A stretch of 64,000 nt of DNA from Telmatactis stephensoni (lineage: Eukaryota > Cnidaria > Anthozoa > Actiniaria > Isophelliidae), in NCBI GenBank assembly GCA_029948255.1, contig JALIZF010001244.1, positions 124,001-188,000 of the forward strand, written 5' to 3'. Numbering within the stretch: position 1 is the stretch's first letter; the number at the start of each line of letters is the position of its first letter. The translations under genes were made by a program, and so were the position numbers. Below are positions 35,401 to 44,100 of the stretch, piece by piece. The notes beneath the pieces are model-generated. The model did not search any database and had not been told where the DNA came from. It saw only the letters and a list, made by a program, of their open reading frames with translations.

Positions 35401-36273
35401 TGTATTTTTGTTTGATGCCTGTTTTTCAAGATTTTCAAGGAACTCCTTTGATACAGAAGGGTTTCTGGTAGAGATAACTTCCAAGAAACTGCCATCACAT
35501 TCTTGTTCAGTGTTAGTTGTTACTGATTCAGCATTTAATTTTGCAGGTGATGAAAAGTTGCAAACAATATGCCTCCTTTTTGATGGGTCTAGAAAAAATA
35601 CATAAGCACAATCAAGAACTATATTAATTGTTATTATCATTATTACAAAATACATAAACTAGATGAAGGATGCTGTTCACTGTGAACAACTTTACCAAGT
35701 AATAAACAGAAACAGAAAACCTAAGCTACTGAGTGTAGAGAACTTTGAAAGAGCACAGATTTTAAACATACATAAAGAAGCTAATAGTGCTAGAAAAGCA
35801 AACATCATTATTAAGAGGAGTCATTATTTTGAAACCAGATAAAATGATAAAAATTGTTCCCCAAAATTATTTCCAAAACTAACTTTTTATAACAGTCGGG
35901 TTACAGTATATTTTGTTTTTGGGTTACCTGTGTAATCCCAGCAAACCATAAACTGGACAATATTTGTTACAGCAAATGGCATAATAACAGACAAAGTTTT
36001 AACATAGACAATTCAGAACAATGAAGAATTGATTTCAAAGTTCAAAGAATAAGAATTCGTCGATGTAAAGTTGTATCGATCAAATTGGAAGCCGCCGTTG
36101 CCCGCGCTGTATACGATCTATCAAGTTTATCGCTTTTAATGCCTTGTATTACCTCGATGATTGCACTTTGACTGCCTTTCTTCATGTGATGTACCTTGCT
36201 GATCTTCTTTTGATATCAGGCCACTGAAAAGGGTCTTTAGTGAATAGAAAATAAGCTGAAAGATTACAATCAT
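22229..36273 (-). CDS. EXD3: EXD3 / Mut-7-type 3'-5' exonuclease
   Basis: DEDD-family exonuclease homologous to human EXD3 and nematode MUT-7, acting on RNA 3' ends; MUT-7 works in small-RNA silencing. Exons, minus strand, by coordinate: 22229-22546, 22906-23034, 24143-24196, 25141-25299, 25844-25886, 25973-26108, 26645-26834, 28233-28342, 29334-29470, 29968-30035, 31102-31297, 31854-32005, 32457-32495, 32730-32803, 33032-33132, 33207-33302, 33692-33738, 34542-34595, 34822-35588. All phases join. Exonuclease motifs: IGFDAEW (D and E), GYSCEGDF (D) and RYAALDAYCLLEVY (Y and D). Mut7-C follows: VVDTMLQGLGRNLRCCGVD, ENRILLTSG, DIFSRCQICNG and FYCCASCGKVFWEGSH with its cysteine pairs. About 955 residues are secure, close to the family's usual size. 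The first exon is uncertain: a donor at 36194 fits in phase with a possible start at 36273. Confidence 0.9.
22598..22899. repeat. Microsatellite (TTTG)n with TTGC variants in an EXD3 intron
   Basis: Nearly the whole intron between the last two EXD3 exons is TTTG repeats broken by GCTTGCTTGCG patches. The polycysteine/valine and polyasparagine/lysine/glutamine frames over it are artefacts. Confidence 0.97.
23171..23424. repeat. Foldback hairpin of about 250 bp in an EXD3 intron
   Basis: TTATCCTTTCATAAGTACAC at the left is inverted at 23405-23424. The arms continue through GTGTCCTCTTACGTGAGCAC and TAGGAAAT repeats to a centre near 23300. It looks like a MITE. Confidence 0.8.
23692..24055. repeat. 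Inverted-repeat element with GGCCAGAACGGC arms
   Basis: CATTTAGTGGAACCAGCCGG, then CCAGAACGGCC, on the left; its reverse complement occupies about 24021-24053. The spacer includes a C-rich stretch. It lies in the EXD3 intron, 88 bp from the exon at 24143. Confidence 0.65.
24229..24475. repeat. Inverted-repeat MITE (TAGACGACTTTCAAAAATGG ends)
   Basis: The left end TAGACGACTTTCAAAAATGG is inverted at 24456-24475, and GAACGAGGCC pairs with GGCCTCGTTC further in. It is in the EXD3 intron immediately beyond the exon at 24143-24196. Confidence 0.75.
24957..25125. repeat. Inverted repeat next to the Mut7-C exon donor
   Basis: Left arm GAAATAGAAAAC, then AGATTTAGAGCA and GGGGATTGATC; right arm the reverse complement up to GTTTTCTATTCC. 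The right end is about 15 bp from the GT donor (25140) of the exon at 25141-25299. Confidence 0.7.
25319..25690. repeat. Polypurine microsatellite (GGAA)n/(GGGA)n
   Basis: About 120 bp of pure GGAA, then GGGA, then mixed G/A repeats containing two near-identical copies of GGGAAGCGAAGGGAAGAGAT. On the minus strand this is a long polypyrimidine tract ending about 20 bp before the acceptor of the EXD3 exon at 25299. Frames rich in proline/serine/leucine or in lysine/glycine are artefacts. Confidence 0.97.
26341..26512. repeat. Microsatellite (CTTT)n with GTCCGTCC tail in an EXD3 intron
   Basis: CTTT repeats grade into GTCCGTCCGTCC and GTTCGTTCG. It lies between the EXD3 exons at 25973-26108 and 26645-26834. 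Confidence 0.95.
26867..26997. repeat. TAGCCTGCCTACAGGCT hairpin with G-rich/C-rich core
   Basis: A large near-perfect hairpin: TAGCCTGCCTACAGGCT at one end, AGCCTGTAGGCAGGCTA at the other, with a GGGGAGGGG arm facing its pyrimidine complement. It lies 33 bp upstream (minus-strand sense) of the EXD3 acceptor at 26834. Confidence 0.75.
27529..27876. repeat. Inverted-repeat element with GGCAGCCCAAGCTC arms
   Basis: About 110-bp arms from CCACAGGCAGCCCAAGCTC to TTTTACATCCTTAAAATAT are inverted at about 27769-27870. It is a foldback element in an EXD3 intron. Confidence 0.8.
28797..29263. repeat. MITE with TGAAACCTCT termini
   Basis: ATGAAACCTCTTTTTAAACGG and a nearby inverted TAGAGGTTTCATT at the left, and GGAGAGGTTTCAC at the right with GTTATAGAGAGGTGTACG inside. 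Such CCTCT..CGGACAC repeats look like a DNA-transposon-derived family. It occupies the intron before the EXD3 exon at 29334. Confidence 0.6.
30154..30516 (-). repeat. tRNA-derived SINE, complete copy
   Basis: Read on the minus strand: GGGTGGCCGAGCGGTGAGAG (A box) at 30508-30489 and GTTCAATCCCC (B box) near 30455, then the body shared with 14601-14919, ending at AGTAGCTCATCACC (complement of GGTGATGAGCTACT). The head resembles a serine/leucine tRNA. It lies in an EXD3 intron, in the gene's own orientation. Confidence 0.85.
31370..31800. repeat. Diverged tandem repeats with GGGGAATCCCC palindromes
   Basis: Four to five units of about 90-110 bp share AGAGGGGAATCCCCTT, CCATTCTCAAA and TAGAGCTTCTATGTA. 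GGGGAATCCCC is exact at 31487-31497 and 31572-31582, with GGGAATCCCC at 31664-31673. It is in the intron between the EXD3 exons at 31102-31297 and 31854-32005. Confidence 0.7.
33356..33668. repeat. Foldback element in an EXD3 intron
   Basis: AATATATAGT..GAAGAAACGTTTTCGGGTCT and AACATAGAAGCTGAG on the left are inverted as CTCAGCTTCTATGTT and ACCTGAAAATGTTTCTTC on the right. The arms are about 120 bp with clear divergence, so it is older than the copy at 19438. Confidence 0.75.
33835..34510. repeat. 19-bp minisatellite in an EXD3 intron
   Basis: The unit GTTGTCTATGGGTCATGGT is repeated about 35 times with single-base variants (GTGATGG, ATTGGTC, GGCAATG). Because 19 is not a multiple of 3, each strand frame cycles through all frames and stays open; the resulting MGHGVVYGSWCCLW proteins are artefacts. 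Confidence 0.97.
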
Positions 36274-37649
36274 TTTCACATCGACAAGCTGCACGCGCGT
36301 TAGAATGATAAAGTCCTTCCCAGTGCACCTGGACGAGCAGAAAAGTTTTCAAGTGACGTAAGTAACGCAAGTATAGAAATGTCACGCAATAGGCAAGAAA
36401 AGGAATATTTTTCCATCCTTTTTCTTTATTTCTTCCTTCCTTCCTTTCTTTCTCATATTTTTTATATGGGGCAACATTAAATTTCATCAGAAATGGTTCC
36501 AGAATTTTTTAATAGGAGAGGTGGCCAGGCAATTTGCTGCAGCCCCAGGGAGGGGAGGGGACTACCCAGGGTTTGGGTAGGGGTGTTTCACTGGGATCCT
36601 CCACTGTTTATGACAGAAAAACTCAAATTCCCATACCTTGATTATGACAAACGATATAATTATGCTGTAAAAAATGATAAAGACCACATACTGCTGCATA
36701 TCCTATCACAATGATACTTGAGCTGATATTAGATCTCTTGTGGCAAGGTAGCGATAGATGATACTGTACCTGTGATTTAGGTTGATGGAAAATAGATACC
36801 CTGAATATGACAAGAAATACAAAAAGAAAACCTGTTCTATTCAGTGGATCATCACCATAATAGTCCATACATGTATATGGGAGTATAGTATCCCCCCCCC
36901 CCCCCCACTCCCCCGTGCTGCAGTTTTAACAAAGTGAAAGAGGACACCACAAAATGATTGTTGTGACCAATGCACTTTCTAAAAGAGGATTGCAAAAATA
37001 AGTGAATTAAATTATGACACCCTAAACACATCACGACTTGGCAAATGATTATTGATTTGCTGAGCTGAGAGTAGTGTGGTATAAGAATGTAGTGGTAGTG
37101 TGACAGTCACTGTGTGAGTGAACAATAGAGTGCCTGTAAACTACCTGTATTGCCAATTATTATATACCCTTGTCGATACACGCACTCTGATTGGCTAAAA
37201 GCTGTGCTTTATCAGAGAACGGAGCACAGCTCTGATGTCAGCAGCGCGAGCTTGACTGCGCGCACCTTTTGAATTTTTGTATGGAGAAAATCGAACTTTT
37301 TCCCTTGAATATTTACTTCAAAATATATAATAAAACAAATAGAACAGCTTTTTCTGTGCTCCATTCAGTAATACAGCATGCAGGAAGTGACGAAAGAATG
37401 AAAGAAGTGTAAGGAGGGCACGAGCCGTAGGTTAAGATTAGTGTTCTACATCTATAAACAAAGACACATTAATTTTATACATTTTTAAGGTTAATTAAGC
37501 TCTATACACTCCCAATAACCAAGCCATTAGGATTCATTCATTTATTTCAATTATTTCCATGTACTCCACCTTCTCTTTAACTCATGCTAAATACATGTAC
37601 ATAATTATATAAGCCTACAGTATTTCAATATAAAAATCTCTCTAACTAT
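36274..37649. other. Intergenic between EXD3 5' end and RABGGTB 3' end
   Basis: Holds a G-rich patch (36547-36560), a C run (36891-36907) and AT-rich DNA. On the minus strand an AATAAA polyadenylation signal for RABGGTB lies at 37546-37541, about 105 bp after its stop. EXD3 5' untranslated exons may fall in the left part. No further exon is recognised. Confidence 0.55.
37541..37546 (-). terminator. Likely poly(A) signal of RABGGTB
   Basis: AATAAA on the minus strand about 105 bp downstream of the RABGGTB stop codon. Confidence 0.45.
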
Positions 37650-40600
37650 CTAGTCAAGCAGTTCAGGTTGTGACTTTAGCCTTGAAATAACACATTGTGG
37701 CAAACAATAAACTGGGTTAATGCCGTTGACTTCATCAGATCCTAACAAAGACAATCCAGCTAATCCAAAGAGAGTATGGTATGGGTCAACCTAAAAATTA
37801 AGAAAAAATAAAGCATGGTTTCACTAATGATATAATGACTCAGTAATGTACTAGCTGCTAATAGGCAACTTCTGAGATGAGGCCCTATGTGCATAAAGCT
37901 TACTAGTTATTCGTAACAAGACAAAAGTTTTAGCACATAGCCTTGTTCTAAATCCTTTGTGTGTCACAGGTGAAGCATATCTCAGAACTATACCTAAATT
38001 GAATGAAGTACAAAAATGTACAACATACAGTATTCATATTACATAGGAATACATACTAACCATGTCACCAGGTCTGTCAGATATTCCTCCTGTTTCAACA
38101 TCTTGACATGCTAAGATGTATGTTTTAAGTTTTTCCTAAAAAATCAAATCTGCCTTAGTCTGAATATTATAATTATTGCAATATGCTGTTACCAAATGTA
38201 CAGTAAGAATGGGGTTTTAATCCATACAAATTAAGGGCCAAGAGGCAAATAGTAAATGGTAAGTGCTTTATCCACCCCACAGGAGATTTGCCACTGACTA
38301 GCTTTGTAAAAATAATCTGAGAAATAAGTGACTTTGAGAGCCATGAAATTTGATAAGAAATATTTTGGGAGGAGATTAGTGATAAGCAAAAATCAACATG
38401 TGAGTTGAGTGATGTATGAAAAAATTATGTAGAGGTACAACTGTAGTGAGTGTGAGTGCCAGCAGAAGAATATAGCTACTACGCGCATCTGCTGTAGAAA
38501 ATTATTTATTATTTGTTTATTATTATTAGTGATACCACCCTTCAAACATTCCAGTACAAAGTTGTTGTATTGTTGATGTCATCATATGACTAATATAATT
38601 ATTTATTTTACCTTGTCAATCCAGTGAACCTTTCCTATGATCTTTAAAGATGCCAACACCCACCAGGAATAACAGACATCAGGAAGCTTCTCAGGTCGAC
38701 CTTTGAAATTTCCAATAAAAACACTTGCATCATTTATTACTAGAGATGGTTGCTTGCTTAATACTAAGTACTGAGCATTCTGGACCTTATTAATAATGAA
38801 AAAATAATTCCCACAAATTTCTAGAAATCTATAATTTATTAATATAGAAAGTTTTACTGACCATTCAAGCCTCCTGAGGGAAGCTGTCTTTCACACAACC
38901 ACCAGCCAAGCATGTCAACATTTACGTGGTGTAATGCATGTGCAATTGATAATGCTCCAAGGCAGCAATAAATCTATCAGATTGCATACAACAATTTCAA
39001 ATTTTGCAACTTGCCTCATAGTGCAACAATTCACACTGTAACTACAGATGAACTATGTGTATAAAAAAATGCATATATGTAGTTACCTGTCCAGCATGAG
39101 ATTCAGAACCTGGTCGACAGCCAAATCCTCCATCAAAATTCATACAAGAAATAACATACTCTACTGCCTTGTCTAAATCAATTGCATCAAGACGATCCTA
39201 AAAAGAAATAATTTCAAAGTTTATGTCATTGAAACACTAGACAACAATGAATAAAAGTATACATAAAATACATAGTACAATCATATATACTGTAAGGGCT
39301 AGTGATCAGGCTGCATGGTGACCTTCTGGCAGTACAAACACAAGTGTTTTGGCATTGATTTTGTGTCAGTCAGTAATTAATAAACTGTTTATACAGTACA
39401 AAATACAGGTTACTTACTAAAATCTGTAAACATGCTAAAGCACAGAATGAAAATCTTGTATCAATTTCACCTGTTGAAAAAGTTGAAATTCTAAGAATAA
39501 AAAACATGGTTACAGCAGAAATTTTGAATGTTTTTACAGACATTACAGCCCTGACGTCATGGAAACACAGTCTGTTTCACTCTCATACAAAATCTGCTCT
39601 AGCCTGCATGTTCAGTAACCCAAAATAAGACATTAATTAACCATTACCCCATTTGTCACCAGTAAAAGACCCATCGGCTTGTTGTAATTTTACTACATAT
39701 TCTACTACTTTCTTGGTGTCAACAGTGTCTAAAGCATCATAAAGAAGAAGGATCTAAAAAGAAGCAAATTTAGATCAGTACAATATTTTTGCCAAACCAT
39801 TACAAAAATGTATTGTTGAAATTAATGTGTCAGTCAACTGATGAAGAATACTATTAATAGACTTAAAGTTGGACTCTAAACCTACGTTTTAACAACTGCT
39901 TCCAGAGTTTCATAGATTGGTTTGAATCACCATCTGCATGAAGTTAATTTGCTACTTTAAAAAAAAGTGGTATTAAATACTTTTATTACCTGCACAGCAC
40001 TGAGTGTATAGAGTAAGTGAGGATCATGATTAGCACTTGCACTAAAACCACCACTGTCATGATGACAAGATTTAATGAATTCTACAACTCCATCTTTATC
40101 CATAACATCAAGTTTATCCATCAGACTCATGGCTGTTAAACCCCAGTATATACCACTCATTCTGAGATACTCTGTCATACAATAATCCTGAAATCAAACC
40201 AAGACAGATATCTATGACCACGATTTAAGATATAAAAAATGGCAGGAGAGATCATACATGTACATGGCTTCATTTTCCACCTTCAACAAAGCATAATATT
40301 GAATTGTTGCACCATTGTTGAATGTTCTATAACTGAAGTTATCAGGATAACTACATTATAAAGCAGTCAACAGCAAGGTAGTCATTTGTATACAAGGTAT
40401 ATTTTCTTAGAAATGAAGTTCACCAGGGCCCGATTGTTTCAAGGGTAATTATTGCTAATCCTGGGTTAAAATGAATGGTTTTCTTTAGATTTAATCCTGG
40501 GTTAACACTAATCATCTTTCAAACAACCAGTTCCAGGTCAGTTAATTAGCTTACATAATCGGTATCTTTCTTCTTTCCATAACTGGCTATAAAATCAGCA

Positions 40601-40996
40601 TGCTTTTCTAATAATAAAGTCTTTGGAGCATCCTCTGCAATCTTGACATCCTTTATTTGGGTACCCTGTAGCATGAAGCAATATGCCCTATAAGAGCTAT
40701 AAATGGCACTGATGATTTCACTCTTGCATGCTTTTTATTATATGAATATTAGGGACACTTATCGGTGTTGCCCAGAAATTCCTAAACAGCTGGTGTTGTT
40801 TGCTGATGAAGTGTCTGAAGGGCAACGACCTCATTACCAGTAACCTGAAGCCAGCCACCTAGCCAACTTGGTGTAAAAACTTGTTCAATGAAACTGTAGC
40901 CATTTTTGTCGTAAAAACAAATGAGGAACAGACAAAAAAATTCAGCAAAAACGATACTCAGAATCCCCAAAGTTAACATAACATAACAGTTACCAT
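37650..40996 (-). CDS. RABGGTB: Rab geranylgeranyltransferase beta subunit
   Basis: Catalytic beta subunit of cytosolic Rab geranylgeranyltransferase (GGTase-II), which with the alpha subunit and Rab escort protein attaches geranylgeranyl groups to Rab C-terminal cysteines. Exons, minus strand: 40996-40994 (start codon only), 40665-40555, 40187-39990, 39753-39648, 39470-39418, 39197-39087, 38973-38862, 38700-38612, 38135-38061, 37790-37650. All phases join and give 332 residues, the family length. Signatures include [57 protein letters not shown] and [11 protein letters not shown]. The zinc ligands Asp239, Cys241 and His291 are present. Starting with ATG as the last codon of exon 1, followed by GTQ, fits the known vertebrate arrangement as I recall it. 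An upstream 19-codon frame lies in the 5' leader. It faces UCHL5 head to head. Confidence 0.96.
38385..38504 (+). repeat. Dispersed repeat, copy in a RABGGTB intron
   Basis: From AATCAACATGTGAGTTGAG to ATCTGCTGTAGAAAATT, this is the reverse complement of 41697-41822 in the first UCHL5 introns. The two copies face each other across the divergent promoter. Confidence 0.8.
40424..40534. mobile_element. Short palindromic MITE (GGGCCC..TTGTTC family), copy 1
   Basis: CAGGGCCCGATTGTTTCAAG at the left and CAAACAACCAGTTCCAGGT at the right, with GCTAATCCTGGGTTAA and TTAATCCTGGGTTAAC inside. It is about 111 bp. Copies 2 and 3 are at 47821-47934 and 55914-56027. Confidence 0.8.
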
Positions 40997-41174
40997 CTCT
41001 CTCTTGTTACAGCTTAAACACAGTCAATGTTTTCAACAGATCAAACTTGAGTAGTCATCAAAGTCATCAACCCTTTGTCCTTTATCCGCCATATTTACTT
41101 ATTTGTACAACCGCTGTACAAGATGTATGCTGCCTCGTAAGGCAGTGCGAAAAGCCTTCTGGGTAGTTTTCAAG
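40997..41174. promoter_or_regulatory. Bidirectional promoter between RABGGTB and UCHL5
   Basis: The two start codons are 178 bp apart and point away from each other, so this segment must hold both 5' leaders and core promoters. CAAGATGGCGGC (41171-41182) overlaps the UCHL5 start and matches the YY1 consensus. ATGGCGGAT on the minus strand (41092-41084) begins a 19-codon upstream frame (stop at 41033-41035) in the RABGGTB leader. No TATA box is evident. Confidence 0.65.
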
Positions 41175-44100
41175 ATGGCGGCCGGTGCGGAGTGGTGTTT
41201 GATGGAAAGCGATCCTGGTGTCTTCACTGAACTTATTCGAGGTTTTGGTAAGCCTTTATGAAATAAAATATTTAACATTGTGATGTGTGGTATAGAAAGA
41301 TGTTATTATCTGCTTCATTGAACTCTGTGTTGAATTTCTAATTGCAGGTTGCACAGGAGTTCAAGTGGAAGAAATCTACAGCCTAGACCAGACATCCCTG
41401 GAAAACCTCAGGTTATAGACAGTTATTTAAGAACTTAATAATAAGTTAATGATGATAGGTTACTGTTTTACAATTTTGGAAAATTTAGTTAAGTAAGAGG
41501 GAACGTTTTTATATTTCTGTTTTATTTGAATTGCATGGTACATGTAAGCTTACTTCATAGCAAGAAAATAATGTAAGTTATAATACAAAATACCATAGAA
41601 AAGGATAACAATATCCTTTTCGATGGTGTTTTTATTACTTTCCCAAAGAGGTAGGGGGAATAAATAAATAAATAAATAAATAGATGGTAAATTAATAATT
41701 TTCTACAGCAGATCCATGTATGTAGTGGCTATTCTTCTGCTGGCACTCACACTCACTACCTCTACATTAACTTACGGTAAATATTTTTCATACATCGCTC
41801 AACTCACATGTTGATTTTCGCTGAGGGAGGAAAAATCGGAGAACCCGGAGAAAAAACCCTCATAACATGGTAGAGAACAACACATCAAACAAACTCAATT
41901 CAAATATGAACCGATGTCCGAGCCGGGACTCCAACCCGGACCACAGCAGTGAAAGACCAGTGCTCTCACCACTCGGCCATCCATGCCACCCATAAGGAAA
42001 GGGGAGGACTTGCATATATTTTTGATGCAATGACCATCAGAAATTTCTTTGTTGACCCCTAATGCCTAGTTCACACCAGTGGCACAAGTGCAGGCAACAT
42101 ACATGTACCCAGACTCAAAAGGCTATAATGAAATGCCTTTGATGGTAATTCATTTAATCACTTGACTTGCTTGACCCTTGACTTATAATATATCTTAGGA
42201 ACTAATAATTATAATGCATATCAACATGTACATTCTCAACTGCATGAACTAAACCTGCTAAATATACAATGAATTTCTAAACAAAGCATGTAATTTTGTC
42301 CTAGATTCCATAAATAAATATATTTATATCACCCTCACTAAATATATGCATGCAAGTCCTTGTCTTGGCCTTCCAGGGCCAGTTATTAATGTTATTGAGT
42401 TATTAATAGTACATATCTTATTTGATTACAAAGGCCTGTCCATGGTTTAATTTTCCTGTTTAAGTGGAGGCCTGGTGAAGAATCAGTTGGTACAGTGGTA
42501 CAAGATAGCAGATCATTGGGGATTTTCTTTGCAAAGCAGGTTATCAGTACAGCTACTACTTTATGATGTACTATGTATTACATGTATCTATAGGTTGTCA
42601 GCAAACTAGCATATGTATCATATCTCAAATTTCTTGAATCAATGGTAGAATACAGGATTACATATAGTAATAATTAGTTTTTATGTTGACAGTGGAAACT
42701 ATAATAAAAGTAGAAGAATTGAGTTTGACTTGGAGGGAGTGAAAATAATGAAATTGTGGATGAATGAAATAAGTTTTCTTCTTCTAAAGGTTATAACCAA
42801 TGCATGTGCCACTCAAGCTATTATTAGTGTTCTCTTAAATGCAAGCCATCCAGATATTGACCTGGGACCAAACCTCAGCTCTTTTAAAGAGTTTTCTGGT
42901 ACTTTTGATAGTGCAGTAAGTATCTAGTAATTAATAATAAATTAGTCACAACTTGAAAAAAATTTGCACCCCATGACAGGATTTACAAAGGTGGTCTGGA
43001 GAAACCCATATCCAGACCAACACAAACATCCCAAAATGTAAATAAAAATACCTTACTGTGCTTGGTCTGTACCACTTTCACCTCCAGCCAAATATTTTCC
43101 CATCTGGCCTCCCACTCAGTCAATAAGTACAATTTATATGTACCCCATACAGATGGTAATTAAACTTTAGAACTATGCACACATGTGATTTTACCAACAG
43201 TCAAATTGAACCTCAATGCCTTAATTGAATTAATTCAAACAATTTAATTTCAAATTTTCATTTTCTTATTTCAGCTGAAAGGTCTTAGTTTAACAAATTC
43301 AGATGTGATCAGAAGTGTACATAACAGCTTTTCAAGGTAATACAATGTAATATTAACTAAGACACTTGACACAACTTTTCTTATAATTTTTTTTAACAAC
43401 ATTGTGTGCAGCACAGAGTTGTACTGGGTATCAACCCCTGCAATGTTGTGCACAATGTCGCAGAAAATGTTGCAGATGTAGAATGTGATCCTACAAATAA
43501 TTGTGTAAATCTGCAACTTTTGCACTCTAAGGTTGCAGGGGTGGACACGTGGTACAATTTATCTGACTGTGTTGCACACAACATTGCAGAAAAGGTTGCA
43601 GGGAATGTTGCATTAATCAATAGATTGGGCTACCTGTGATATTATATAAACCTAAGGCACTTTTTCTTGCAACTCTTTCTGCAACATTGCACACAATATT
43701 ATAATTCAATTATAATTTTGCAACATTGTTTGACGTGTTTGATGTGTTTGTCTTTCTTAAGACTCACCAAATGATTCCTATTTTTATAGACAACAGATGT
43801 TTGAATTTGATGCCAAAATTCCTCAAAAAGATGAAGATGTCTATCATTTTGTTGCTTATGTTCCTATCAATGGAAGACTTTATGAGATTGATGGACTCAA
43901 AGATGGACCTATTGATCATGGTATGTTGTCAGGCTATAAATTCACTGGATACTCTTTTACAGTGTGATGCCTGAAAGTGTTTGTCCATCAAAATAATGTA
44001 CATGTACTTTCACACACTTAATTTTTTTATTTTATCTATCCTTGGTGGCAATGATAAATGATCCATGGATACAGTCAGGTCCCAAGTTTGATTCCCAGTG

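Noticed and set aside
40782..40979. 65-codon hydrophobic minus-strand frame
   Set aside because: It lies in RABGGTB intron 1, between the ATG-only exon and exon 2, and resembles nothing.
43393..43639. Overlapping frames on both strands in a UCHL5 intron
   Set aside because: Both arise from a palindromic TTGCA-rich repeat between UCHL5 exons.
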